Assembly: GCA_964571135.1 (NCBI GenBank)
Contig: CAZMZW010000001.1
Location: forward strand, 496,001-560,000
Direction of reading: 5' to 3'
DNA: 64,000 nucleotides
Source of the DNA: CAZMZW01 sp964571135
GTDB lineage: Bacteria > Chloroflexota > Anaerolineae > Anaerolineales > Anaerolineaceae
The translations under genes and the position numbers were made by a program. This document shows, piece by piece, positions 1 to 9,348 of the stretch (within the stretch, counting starts at the first letter, position 1; the number at the start of each line of letters is the position of its first letter). The notes under the pieces were generated by a model. The model made no database searches and had not been told where the DNA came from. It saw nothing but the letters and a program-made list of their open reading frames with translations.

Positions 1-9
1 GTAGATGAT

Positions 10-1830
10 ATGAATAATTTCAAACCAGAAAAAATTATCCTGTTCATTATTTTGATATTTGGATTCGTTAATTTATTGATCACCCCGATAGGCGCGGGTT
101 TTGATGAAGATACCCACGTTGCGAGGATTTGGGAGATGTCTAAAGGGGTGTTATTACCCAACCAATACTTAAGCCAGGGACCGTTCTTTCCCCAGGTGTT
201 TTACCAACTTTCTTATCGACAACAAAAAAATCTGGCCCCTATCAACTTAAATCAATGGAATGACCAGCTCAAAGCAAGGATCGATTGGAATAATATGATC
301 TTCCATAACACCCGGGCTACCTACTTCCCCCTGTTGTATCTTCCCCAGGCATTTATAATGGGTCTTTTCAATCGCCTGCTGGATATTCAGGTAGCAATAA
401 CCTATTATTTATTAAGGTTTTCCTATTTATTAATCTATGCAATCCTGGTCTATTTGGCTGTTCGGGTTATTCCAATAGGGAAATGGGTTTTGGGTATTTT
501 GGCCATTGCACCGATGGCAATAATTCAAGCGACAACAGTCCAACCTGAATCAATTAATAATGGGGTTTGCTTTTTGTTTATCGGTTGGTTGTTATATATA
601 GCCAGGGATAAAGAAAAGATTTTATCAACTCGGGAAATGTGGATAACATGTACATTAGCTTTATCGATTGGTTTTATCAAAGTAAATAGTCTTCCTATTC
701 TTTTACTTTTATTTATTATTCCTGCAAAAAAGTTTGGAAGTCAGATTAAGAAACTTCTTCTTATTTCCGTTATTTTATTCTTTGTATTGATTTTTATGGT
801 CGGTTGGAATTATATAGTTTATACAGATAAAAATTCATTTTCTCAATCGGTTGTAAATACTCCAACAAGCCAATTAATAAGTATTTTCAAAACGCCATTA
901 TTATTTTTTCAATCGATCATTACAAACTTAAAATCACAGGCCTCCAATTATTTTATTGGTTGGGTAGGTATAAGCGGCTATTCTTATTGGAGATTGCCAG
1001 GTTTCATTTATTTCTTATACCCGCTTTTATTATTGGCAGCGGTTATCAGTGAAAAAAGTGACGATTTCTTCATTTCACATAGAAGAATCGCGCTTCTCTC
1101 AGTATTTTTCTTGATGAGTTTTGCTACAATTCTTGTTTTCTACCTCACCTCATTTTCCAATAATTCTTTTACAGGTATGCAAGGCCGTTATTTTACCGCC
1201 AGTGCCCCGCTCCTTTTCCTGGCATTAATTCCAAAAACCGATCTGATAAAAAATAAAAAAACGGTTCTTATAATCGCATCCATCTTTATCCAGATCATTT
1301 TCATTACATCTTTTTTCCTTGCCTATCATGTGACCTGCGGATCCAGTTTCTATAATTTGGATTTGTGCTATCAACCACTTTATAAGAATTGGTCACCTCA
1401 AAACAGCTTGAATAAAACATTATCTCAAAATTCATCTGTTCAACAGACATTTTCCGTCAGTTGTGAAAACCTTACCCAGCTTCGTTTTTGGATCAATCAA
1501 AAAGTATCTGGTCCACAGAATAAGCTGCAAATCACACTGACGGACTCGCACACCAATACATTAGTTGTGGACCAGGTTGTTGAAGACCCGAAAATCCCAT
1601 CTTCCGGTTGGTTATTCACAGATTTTTCACCAGTCAAAGGATCCAAAAACATTCCTTATGTCATAGATATTAGTCCAGTAACTTTGCAAAGCATTGATGG
1701 TATTGATTTTGCATTCAGTAAGGTGGATGAATACCCTGGTGGGGCTCTTTCTTTTGAGGGAAAGAAAATGGAGGGTGATTTGTTGTTTCAATATGGATGC
1801 CTGACTGGTTTGGCTAGTCTGATCAAGTGA
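10..1830 (+). CDS. DUF2142-type polytopic membrane protein
   Basis: A 606-residue integral membrane protein with roughly ten or more hydrophobic segments. The first extracytoplasmic loop after TM1 carries an acidic motif (GFDEDTHVARIWEMSKG, residues 30-46) typical of DUF2142 proteins, a GT-C-like family found in surface-glycan loci. The position of the acidic pair suits a lipid-phosphosugar-dependent glycosyltransferase, but the substrate is unknown. After the last strong TM near residue 440, residues about 460-600 form a soluble, beta-rich tail that should lie outside the cytoplasm. The start is the ATG at 10; the upstream end of the transcription unit lies outside the window. Family assignment is by motif and topology; catalysis is inferred. 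Confidence 0.75.
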   Translation: MNNFKPEKIILFIILIFGFVNLLITPIGAGFDEDTHVARIWEMSKGVLLPNQYLSQGPFFPQVFYQLSYRQQKNLAPINLNQWNDQLKARIDWNNMIFHNTRATYFPLLYLPQAFIMGLFNRLLDIQVAITYYLLRFSYLLIYAILVYLAVRVIPIGKWVLGILAIAPMAIIQATTVQPESINNGVCFLFIGWLLYIARDKEKILSTREMWITCTLALSIGFIKVNSLPILLLLFIIPAKKFGSQIKKLLLISVILFFVLIFMVGWNYIVYTDKNSFSQSVVNTPTSQLISIFKTPLLFFQSIITNLKSQASNYFIGWVGISGYSYWRLPGFIYFLYPLLLLAAVISEKSDDFFISHRRIALLSVFFLMSFATILVFYLTSFSNNSFTGMQGRYFTASAPLLFLALIPKTDLIKNKKTVLIIASIFIQIIFITSFFLAYHVTCGSSFYNLDLCYQPLYKNWSPQNSLNKTLSQNSSVQQTFSVSCENLTQLRFWINQKVSGPQNKLQITLTDSHTNTLVVDQVVEDPKIPSSGWLFTDFSPVKGSKNIPYVIDISPVTLQSIDGIDFAFSKVDEYPGGALSFEGKKMEGDLLFQYGCLTGLASLIK

Positions 1831-1906
1831 CGTTTCTCATTTATAGTTAAAAGAAAATATTTTTCGCGAGTTCAATAATATATAAAAAAAGTAATAATCT
1901 CAAAAG

Positions 1907-4612
1907 ATGGATTGTATGAATGAAGTTTTACGTCTAATAATATTATTGTTCTCCTTTTTGGGTTATGGCATTTTTATAAATAGAAAATTTAAAATTCCTG
2001 GCTCCATAATCCCAATATTTTTGTTTTCAGCAATTATTATTGCTGAATATTTCGCTGCTATAGTCAATTTGTTATCCCTGACCACCGACTTGCTTATTTT
2101 TGGCGGCTTGGCGTTGTCTGTTTATTACATATTTAATTATTTTAATATCATCAGAACAAAAATATTTTCTGGATTTATTAGGATGGGGGAGATATTAGAA
2201 GAGCAAAAGGATCAATTGATCCGCACCGCGAGTAATTTACGTCAAAGTGGTGCAATTCTTTTTTGGATTCCTCTGATTTTCTGTTTCTCAATATCAATTT
2301 CAATACGTATTGCACATTACTGGAACCAACCTCTCAAAATAAAAATTTCAATCCTGGTTGGAATTTTAGTAATAATTTCAGTGCTTTTTCTAATTACATA
2401 CAGCTCTATTTCAAAATCAATTGCCAAAAATAAAAAAATATTAATAACATCATTAGCTATTTCAATCATTTGCGCATTCATTTTTATTCCTTCAAAGTTG
2501 CTTGTAACAACTCCTCTGCCACCAAAAACCAACATGATCGAGATAATCAATACAGGAAATAAGAATAACTCATCCGCGGGATCAGATATTAAATTAATTG
2601 AGATAAAAGATTCCATAACACAAGAAAAAATAGTAGAAGATAAGTATAAAAGTCAAATCATTCAAATAAATGATCTGACTTGTTTATTAATTGATGAGAA
2701 AGTCAAAAAAGACGTTTTCTATTTTGATAGTAATCATGTATCGAATTTTGAAATTTTATTTATTACAGATAACAGTAGCGGCCAGGTAAAAATAAATGTC
2801 AATGGAAATGAAATTGAGAAAGATCTTTTCAGTGATTCGGCAAATTTAGCTTTAGTGAAAACGCCAATAAGATACGATGCGCTTACTTTCTTATTATTAT
2901 TTTCGGATGTTATTTCTTTTATCCTGATAGTCTTTATTTTTTGTTGGATTTACATAAATGGTTATCGAAGTGACCGTAAAGAAAGTAATTCGAACCCAAT
3001 AATCAAACCGGGATTTGTAATATTTTCAATTTTGATAATAGCCCTTTTTTTTATCACAAAGGATTATCTTTTTCATAGTTGGGATGAATTTACTAGTTGG
3101 GGAACCTTAATAAAAGAAATAGCAATAACAAATGTATTGCCCGTTAAACCTTTTTGTTCCGTATTCCCATATTATGTTCCTGGTTTCTCACTTTTTCAAT
3201 ATTTTATTATTAGAGTTGTAGGTTATACAGAAGGTCACGTGTATTATGCAAATTCAATTTTTATCTTGGCAGGAATTTATCTAATTATTGCCGAATTTGA
3301 TTGGCATAGATTGTTAACCTTATTTGTTGTAATTCTGTGTTTTTTACGCCTATTGTCTTTTTTACCTCTGATGTTCTTTTCATTATATGTGGATGTGTTA
3401 TTGGGAATATTATTCGGTGCAGGTTGTATTGCATATTTAATTTTCACTGATAAAAAAATAAATCTCTTCTATTTATTGGTGATCATTTCTGCAATTCAGT
3501 TAATTAAAATCTGGGGGCTTTTTTTTGCAGGATGTATTTTTTGTTTCGTGGTTTGCCATCAGCTATTTGTGAGCAAAAAAAATGGAAATGGACCGACCTT
3601 AAAAAAAGAATTAATTCTCTTCACATTACTTTTTATTCTATTAACAGTAATTATTCAAGGCTCGTGGCAAATTCATTTATCGATAAATAATATGTTATCC
3701 CCGGATTTTTATAATAGTAATGATAATTACTATTTCCCTGAAGTAACGGGGATAATAAAAGACTTCAACTATTATTCGGTATTAATGTCTCGTTCTATAG
3801 ATATATTGATTAATGGAAGGAATAATCAAGGATTAAATCGTCCATTAACTATATTAAATATTACAGGGATCCTGATTATTTTAGGAATAATTCTTTCATT
3901 TCTAAATAAAAAGAAGAAGAAAGAAATATTAATTATCGACTTATTGTTGACATCGTTTTTCATAATCGATATCATTATATTGGCCTTAACCATAATTTTC
4001 TATTTTTCACCTTCTGAAAGTGCGAGATTGGCAAGTTTTGAAAGGTATATCTCTGAATACTTGCTCGGGTGGTTTTTGATTATTTTCTTTCTTCTAAATA
4101 TGACAATCAATGATATTAAAGAACAAAAATATTTACAACTAATTTCCTTTATACCAATTTCAATGTTCATTCTACTTTTTTTGGTTATTAAACAACAAAT
4201 ATATTTTCAAGTTCCGCCAAAGGAATTAATAAGTGAAAGATCAGAAATTAGTCAAACGATATTAAAATATCCTTCGATTGAATATAATGGAAAAACAAGG
4301 ACATTCATATATAATATTGACCAAAATAGCAGGGGATTGGAGCATGCAGTTCTCAGGTTTGAATTGTGCCCAAATATTATTCAAAGAGATGGCTGGTCAA
4401 TAGCAACATCAAGGGGTAATTATGGTAGATTTACGGTTCAAGAAAGTATGAATGAATTCAATAATCAAATAAACAAAGGTTTTGATTTTGTTTTGATTAC
4501 GGAAGCGGATGAGAGTTTCTGGAGAGATTATGGAAAATTATTTCCAGGATACTCGATTTCTGGAAGTCAGTTATATAAAGTGACTGATCAAGGGCTTGTT
4601 CGTGCTCAATAA
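1907..4612 (+). CDS. Large GT-C-like membrane protein with central extracytoplasmic domain
   Basis: A 901-residue polytopic protein that I cannot assign to a named family. Residues 1-200 hold about six hydrophobic segments. Residues about 205-322 are soluble, charged and beta-rich. After a further TM, a loop has SWDEFTSWG (391-399), an acidic first-loop motif of the kind seen in GT-C glycosyltransferases, followed by many more TM segments and a soluble tail after about 770. The gene is visibly more AT-rich than the genes after 5 kb, with heavy use of AAT, ATA and TTA codons, which may indicate recent acquisition. ATG at 1907 is used; ATG at 1916 is an alternative. A role in polymerising or transferring glycans is inferred from motif and context only. 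Confidence 0.6.
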   Translation: MDCMNEVLRLIILLFSFLGYGIFINRKFKIPGSIIPIFLFSAIIIAEYFAAIVNLLSLTTDLLIFGGLALSVYYIFNYFNIIRTKIFSGFIRMGEILEEQKDQLIRTASNLRQSGAILFWIPLIFCFSISISIRIAHYWNQPLKIKISILVGILVIISVLFLITYSSISKSIAKNKKILITSLAISIICAFIFIPSKLLVTTPLPPKTNMIEIINTGNKNNSSAGSDIKLIEIKDSITQEKIVEDKYKSQIIQINDLTCLLIDEKVKKDVFYFDSNHVSNFEILFITDNSSGQVKINVNGNEIEKDLFSDSANLALVKTPIRYDALTFLLLFSDVISFILIVFIFCWIYINGYRSDRKESNSNPIIKPGFVIFSILIIALFFITKDYLFHSWDEFTSWGTLIKEIAITNVLPVKPFCSVFPYYVPGFSLFQYFIIRVVGYTEGHVYYANSIFILAGIYLIIAEFDWHRLLTLFVVILCFLRLLSFLPLMFFSLYVDVLLGILFGAGCIAYLIFTDKKINLFYLLVIISAIQLIKIWGLFFAGCIFCFVVCHQLFVSKKNGNGPTLKKELILFTLLFILLTVIIQGSWQIHLSINNMLSPDFYNSNDNYYFPEVTGIIKDFNYYSVLMSRSIDILINGRNNQGLNRPLTILNITGILIILGIILSFLNKKKKKEILIIDLLLTSFFIIDIIILALTIIFYFSPSESARLASFERYISEYLLGWFLIIFFLLNMTINDIKEQKYLQLISFIPISMFILLFLVIKQQIYFQVPPKELISERSEISQTILKYPSIEYNGKTRTFIYNIDQNSRGLEHAVLRFELCPNIIQRDGWSIATSRGNYGRFTVQESMNEFNNQINKGFDFVLITEADESFWRDYGKLFPGYSISGSQLYKVTDQGLVRAQ

Positions 4613-4742
4613 TTTGGATTTATGAATTGCAAATAAATAGGTAGTATTTGAAAATATGAATATTAAGGTGAAAAATATAAATTGCTAAGATAGAACTTTA
4701 TTCTAATACTCGATATAATTAATTTATTTCCTAAGTCAAACC

Positions 4743-5801
4743 ATGAATAAAATTCCTCAAAAAAAAGAGTTTTCTTTATCAAAGATCTGTCTAACAGTAG
4801 TAATTCCTAATTATAATAACGAGTGCCACATACTAAAAGTAATTAAGAATATCCCTGATAATGTGAAGCATATCATTGTCGTTGATGATGCTTCCAAAGA
4901 TAAAACATACTCAATCGTAAAAGGAATTCGCGATCCAAGACTGCATCTTATTCATCATAAACGCAATCAGGGGGTGGGTGGAGCAATGCTGTCGGGCTAT
5001 TCTGCTGCACTCCAGCTGGGCGCAGATATTGTCGTCAAAATGGACGGCGATGACCAGATGGATCCTTCTTACCTCTCTGAACTAGTGGATCCTATCCTGC
5101 GAGGAGATACTGATTATTGCAAGGGCAACCGATTTTTACATGCGTCTGAGTTGTTAACAATGCCAATTATCCGGCGGGTTGGTAATTGGGGTTTAACCTT
5201 TCTTACTAAACTGGCAAGCGGCTATTGGAACATTTTTGATCCAACCAACGGGTATACGGCCATTCATAGGTCTGTTCTGACTGAAATAAACCCGAGCAAT
5301 ATTTCGAAGGACTTTTTCTTTGAATCAAGTTTATTGCTAGAGTTAAGACGTCTTCAGGCTTGTGTCATGGATGTGCCCATACCGGCACGATACGGCGATC
5401 AGGGTAGTTCGCTTTCAGAGGGGAAAGAATTTATAAAATTCCCATACAAATTAGCTCGGGGTTTAATTCGCCGCTTGTATCGCCAATATTTCTTATATGA
5501 TTTCAGCGCGGCATCTCTATATTTTTTGCTTGGATTTCCTCTATTCACCTTCGGTTTTTTATGGGGAATAATTCAATGGCATATCTCAACATTAACTGGT
5601 AAACCTGCCACCAGCGGTACGGCATTATTGGCTGTTCTACCAATCACCCTGGGTGTGCAGTTCATCACCCAGGCATTCTCTTTGGATATGTCCTCTATGC
5701 CTGACCAACCAATTCATAAAAAAGAAAAAAAGAAATCCAACGATTCTCAACCTTTAATATTAAAAAATTATCTGGAAAAAAATCGAAAAGAATATTTGTA
5801 A
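4743..5801 (+). CDS. GT2 glycosyltransferase, dolichol-phosphate-mannose-synthase-like
   Basis: A GT-A fold glycosyltransferase with a 352-residue chain. The N-terminal half has the GT2 features: VVIPNYNNE (19-27), VVDDASKDKT (46-55), RNQGVGGAMLSGY (74-86) and the metal-binding DGDDQ (101-105). The C-terminal third has two hydrophobic segments (about 245-300) followed by a basic tail. This layout matches polyprenyl-phosphate hexose synthases, which load a sugar onto undecaprenyl phosphate at the inner membrane face. Such donors feed GT-C enzymes, and several lie beside this gene. Sugar identity cannot be read. No convincing Shine-Dalgarno precedes the ATG. Confidence 0.85.
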   Translation: MNKIPQKKEFSLSKICLTVVIPNYNNECHILKVIKNIPDNVKHIIVVDDASKDKTYSIVKGIRDPRLHLIHHKRNQGVGGAMLSGYSAALQLGADIVVKMDGDDQMDPSYLSELVDPILRGDTDYCKGNRFLHASELLTMPIIRRVGNWGLTFLTKLASGYWNIFDPTNGYTAIHRSVLTEINPSNISKDFFFESSLLLELRRLQACVMDVPIPARYGDQGSSLSEGKEFIKFPYKLARGLIRRLYRQYFLYDFSAASLYFLLGFPLFTFGFLWGIIQWHISTLTGKPATSGTALLAVLPITLGVQFITQAFSLDMSSMPDQPIHKKEKKKSNDSQPLILKNYLEKNRKEYL

Positions 5802-5935
5802 TAATAAAATTATTGAAAGAATTCCTCTAGTTCTTTTGTAGGCTCTTAAATATATGTAAGAATCTGTTAAGTAAGAATAAATTGTGATATGGTTTGCAGC
5901 TTCGATTCAAATTACCTTGCGGATAAATTTTTTAA

Positions 5936-7846
5936 TTAATTCGGATATATGGTGAATGTTTCAGCATAAAAAAAGGGACTGTATCCTACAACGGTAGGAG
6001 TGTCACTCCATTTGCCGCAAATTGTGTAAGTCCCGAGAAGATCAAATTTCATTCTATCCTGGTTGATTAAAAAAAGATCCTGATTGTCTGCTAGGTTTAT
6101 CCCGCTGGCGATCTTAACTGGTACGGGAAGCGATTCAAATTCCCCAATGACCGTTCCAACTGACATGGCATGCAAATTTATCGTAAAGCGGCCATGATGA
6201 AAATTGGGCATCCAATCAAGAAAGAATTCTGATTCTGGTAAAACCTGGGTGGACGTACCTGGGCGCAGATCCATATATACCAGGTCTTGCCCCGGATTGC
6301 ATTGATTAGGTTTTGGATTGAACATATGGCTGGAGAAAAGGATAATGACCGGGGCAACGATTGATGCGATCATTAATAATGAGGTAGCTATCAACTCGGA
6401 TTTGGGATATCCAATTCCATTTTCATTCTCTTCATTATTCGATAACCAGGAAATCTTTTTAGTAACCTGCTCCACGCCAATCACCGGCAGACAAACGATA
6501 AAGGGAATCGCGACCGCAAACACGCGCATATTGCTTGAATCACCGGGAGGACTGAAGGGTATGGAAAGAAAAAAACCAGCGAAAATTAAAAGGAGAAAAT
6601 AATTTAATGGTTGCTTTTTTTTCTTGATGATTGTTACCAACCCAATGACCGCAAAAATATATATAAATACCTGGGTCAGATGAAATATTAATGAATTTTC
6701 ACCAAACACAAAGGAATAAATGCTTTGGTTCGAATCAATAAAATTAAACAATATCCCATATTCTTTTAGTGTACCGATTACAATACCAAAGGGATTGGTT
6801 ATAAAAGATTCAAAGGCAAGTTGATAAATTCTATTGCTCAACTGCGGTTCAGGCAGGGAAAAAATCTCAGGATGGTCAGCCGATATTTTTGTCCAACCCC
6901 CCCCATTATTTACCAACCCATACAGGGAATATGTGAAATTTGAGAAGGGCAAACCAGATGGGGAACCAATGGTCAGAAAAACAACATAATTAATCAGAAA
7001 TCCAAGGATGATGATCAAGATTAAAAGCAATGCAAAGCTTTTATCCCATTTCTTCCCTTGTCTAAATAGCAGATTGGCTGCGATAAAAAACCCAATTAGA
7101 ATAAAAAAAGGACCCGCACGTATATTTAAACCGATAGTGAGTAACAGGACACTTATTAAAATGATCACTTTATCTTTACGCATGATTCCATTGATGAAAA
7201 AGGTAAACCCCATTAGTCCAAGAGCGAGGCCAAGGTTCTCGGTCATAATTTTGCCTGTATATCGGCGAATAAAGAAGAAGATGAACAGCAAGAATATGCT
7301 GGCGGAGAGTGGGCTCCATATTTTTCGGGCTTGTCTGGTGGCAAAATAACAGGCAATCCCCACAATTCCAACAAGAAGTGCATTGGTTGCCTGTAAATTT
7401 TTGCCTGTAATAAAAAGGATGAAGGAAATAAGTGCAGGGAAAATGGGCCGTCTGGAACCAAAATCTGAAAATCGAACCCCATTTAATAAACGCAGGGCAT
7501 CATAATAATAGCCGCCTGCATCAGTCGTGGGTAATAAGCCGCTGATTACCTGGGGTTCGGTACTGCCGCTCGCCCACAATCCTGAAAGCGCCAGGGAAAA
7601 TAATCCCATTGTCAGGGTGAAACTCAATAATCTGCCCCAAAACCCTTTGAGGCGAAAAACCAAAAAGAAAGCGAATAGTGCAATAGGGGCAAGGAGAGTA
7701 AGTCCGGTGCGAACTTGTAAAGCCATTGGTCGTAGCGGAAAAGGATAACGGTTGACTAGAATGAAAACAAAAACCCCCGTCCCAATCAGAAAGATAAAAC
7801 TGTTTACCAGCCAATTCGGATAAGAGAATTTTCTGGATCTGATCAT
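5936..7846 (-). CDS. GT39-like (GT-C) membrane glycosyltransferase
   Basis: A 636-residue polytopic protein. After two to three N-terminal TM segments the first large outer loop carries TTDAGGYYYDALRLL, an acidic motif in the position of the catalytic aspartate of GT-C (PMT/ArnT-like) enzymes. About ten more TM helices follow, and a soluble C-terminal domain of about 130 residues should lie outside the cytoplasm. It lies 13 bases downstream of the methyltransferase-GT2 fusion on the same strand and is probably cotranscribed with it. It likely moves a polyprenyl-linked sugar to a glycan or protein acceptor on the outer face; the acceptor is unknown. Confidence 0.7.
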   Translation of the reverse strand: MIRSRKFSYPNWLVNSFIFLIGTGVFVFILVNRYPFPLRPMALQVRTGLTLLAPIALFAFFLVFRLKGFWGRLLSFTLTMGLFSLALSGLWASGSTEPQVISGLLPTTDAGGYYYDALRLLNGVRFSDFGSRRPIFPALISFILFITGKNLQATNALLVGIVGIACYFATRQARKIWSPLSASIFLLFIFFFIRRYTGKIMTENLGLALGLMGFTFFINGIMRKDKVIILISVLLLTIGLNIRAGPFFILIGFFIAANLLFRQGKKWDKSFALLLILIIILGFLINYVVFLTIGSPSGLPFSNFTYSLYGLVNNGGGWTKISADHPEIFSLPEPQLSNRIYQLAFESFITNPFGIVIGTLKEYGILFNFIDSNQSIYSFVFGENSLIFHLTQVFIYIFAVIGLVTIIKKKKQPLNYFLLLIFAGFFLSIPFSPPGDSSNMRVFAVAIPFIVCLPVIGVEQVTKKISWLSNNEENENGIGYPKSELIATSLLMIASIVAPVIILFSSHMFNPKPNQCNPGQDLVYMDLRPGTSTQVLPESEFFLDWMPNFHHGRFTINLHAMSVGTVIGEFESLPVPVKIASGINLADNQDLFLINQDRMKFDLLGTYTICGKWSDTPTVVGYSPFFYAETFTIYPN

Positions 7847-7859
7847 GTCATTATAAATA

Positions 7860-9296
7860 CTAAATAAATTTTAATCTTTTGGCTGCAAAGAAAACCATTT
7901 GCAGAAGCAGCCAGCCGTGTTTCCATCTCTGGATATTGGTTGTGCCATAAGTCCGTTCACGATAGCGGATGGGCATATCCACGATCTTTAAATTTAATTT
8001 TGCGGCTCCAAAGAGCAGATCATAATCACCAAATGGGTCAAAGTCGCCAAAATAAGAACGGTTGGCAGCAATTTTTTCGTAATCCGCTTTCCACAAAACT
8101 TTGGTACCACACAGGGTATCTTTTACTGACTGACCCAGTAAAAAAGAAAAGATCATGCTGAAGGCTTTATTCCCTATTAAATTGAAAAAGCGCATGGCAC
8201 GTTTTTCCATTGGATATACCAGGCGCACGCCATTGATGAAATCACCCTTGCCTCTTACCAACGCATCATAAAAGCGGGGCAGATCCTCTGGCTTGACCGT
8301 AAGATCCGCATCCAGGATCATCAGCATTTCGCCGTTGGCTCTGGCAAACCCAGCTCGGACGGCGTCCCCTTTTCCAGCACCAGTCTGTTGAATTAATTCC
8401 GCCTTGATCCCTGTGTTTCTTTTGATCTGTTTTTCAATCTCCTGGCGGGTATTGTCTTTTGAATGCCCTTCCACAAAAAGCAGTTGTGTACCTTTGCCCA
8501 TCTGCGGGGTATGCTTGAAGATTGCGGAAATATTGCCCGCCTCATTACGGGCTGGGATGATCACCGAAACCGAATATATTTTCTGTAGATTGAACTTGGC
8601 TGGATTTGGCCGCGCCAGGCTGAAACAAGTCATTGCCATTGCATGAAAAGGCCACAAACGCACTAAAAAACGATTACATAACGGTGCGATAAGTGGAATG
8701 GGCAGTGGACAAAGCACCTCAACCCAGTTGCGGATCACTTCAAAATCACCCAGGTTGAGAAGGTTATTCGCATCCTGTACAGAAAGCCAGTTTTGTTCCA
8801 GGGTAGGTGTGACAAGATGAAAAAATTTGGCAAAATCGAGGGGCAGTTGCCACAGGCGATTAAAGTAATTAATAATCAGTCGAGTGGAAGGCTTGGTGTG
8901 GCTGCCTAATTGCTTGAATGCTAATTCCACATCCCATAGTTCATTGATGGTATCCGAGAAAATAATGAAGTCAAAAGTTTCGTTAAGCTTCAGGTTATGA
9001 ACATCTGCTTGTTGGAAATGGATTTCAGGATGTCGCTTTTTTGCCAAGGTTATCATTTTTGCCGAGAGATCAATTCCAACGCCGTAAGAGGGTTTTACAG
9101 ATGCGATCACATCCCCTCTTCTACAGCCAATTTCCAATACCCTCATTCCAGCCGGAATCAGGAATTGATAGACGGATTGTATCCGCGAGCGGTAATATCT
9201 TCCCCATCCACTCCAGCTCGATAATTTTAATGCTCTCTGGTCAAGGTGGGAGCGAAGTCGTTTTTGATATTCTAGAGAAGTGAGTTCGTTTGGCAT
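7860..9296 (-). CDS. SAM methyltransferase-GT2 glycosyltransferase fusion
   Basis: A 478-residue protein joining two enzyme domains. Residues about 30-200 are a class I SAM methyltransferase with motif I VLEIGCRRGD (53-62), an acidic residue after beta2 (GIDLS, 74-78) and QADVHNL. Residues 242-478 are a GT2 domain with VSVIIPARNE (243-252), the glycine-rich GAGKGDAVRAGF (306-317) and the DxD-type LDADL (328-332). The C-terminus resembles DPM1/GtrB-like GT2s. One frame covers both, with no stop or frame break. The combination suggests a protein that modifies and transfers a sugar, or methylates the glycan or lipid carrier it acts on. It is the first gene of a two-gene minus-strand unit. Confidence 0.85.
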   Translation of the reverse strand: MPNELTSLEYQKRLRSHLDQRALKLSSWSGWGRYYRSRIQSVYQFLIPAGMRVLEIGCRRGDVIASVKPSYGVGIDLSAKMITLAKKRHPEIHFQQADVHNLKLNETFDFIIFSDTINELWDVELAFKQLGSHTKPSTRLIINYFNRLWQLPLDFAKFFHLVTPTLEQNWLSVQDANNLLNLGDFEVIRNWVEVLCPLPIPLIAPLCNRFLVRLWPFHAMAMTCFSLARPNPAKFNLQKIYSVSVIIPARNEAGNISAIFKHTPQMGKGTQLLFVEGHSKDNTRQEIEKQIKRNTGIKAELIQQTGAGKGDAVRAGFARANGEMLMILDADLTVKPEDLPRFYDALVRGKGDFINGVRLVYPMEKRAMRFFNLIGNKAFSMIFSFLLGQSVKDTLCGTKVLWKADYEKIAANRSYFGDFDPFGDYDLLFGAAKLNLKIVDMPIRYRERTYGTTNIQRWKHGWLLLQMVFFAAKRLKFI

Positions 9297-9348
9297 GAAA
9301 ATAAAGAATTAATAAATAATAAGTTCTATAGGAAGATTATATCCGAGA

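Noticed and set aside
2317..2616. Minus-strand open frame inside the 901-residue protein gene
   Set aside because: The encoded peptide is an antisense of an AT-rich gene with no motif or ribosome site.
5815..5836. AAAGAA...TTCTTT hairpin between convergent genes
   Set aside because: The stem is short and entirely AT-rich apart from one GC pair; too weak to call a terminator.
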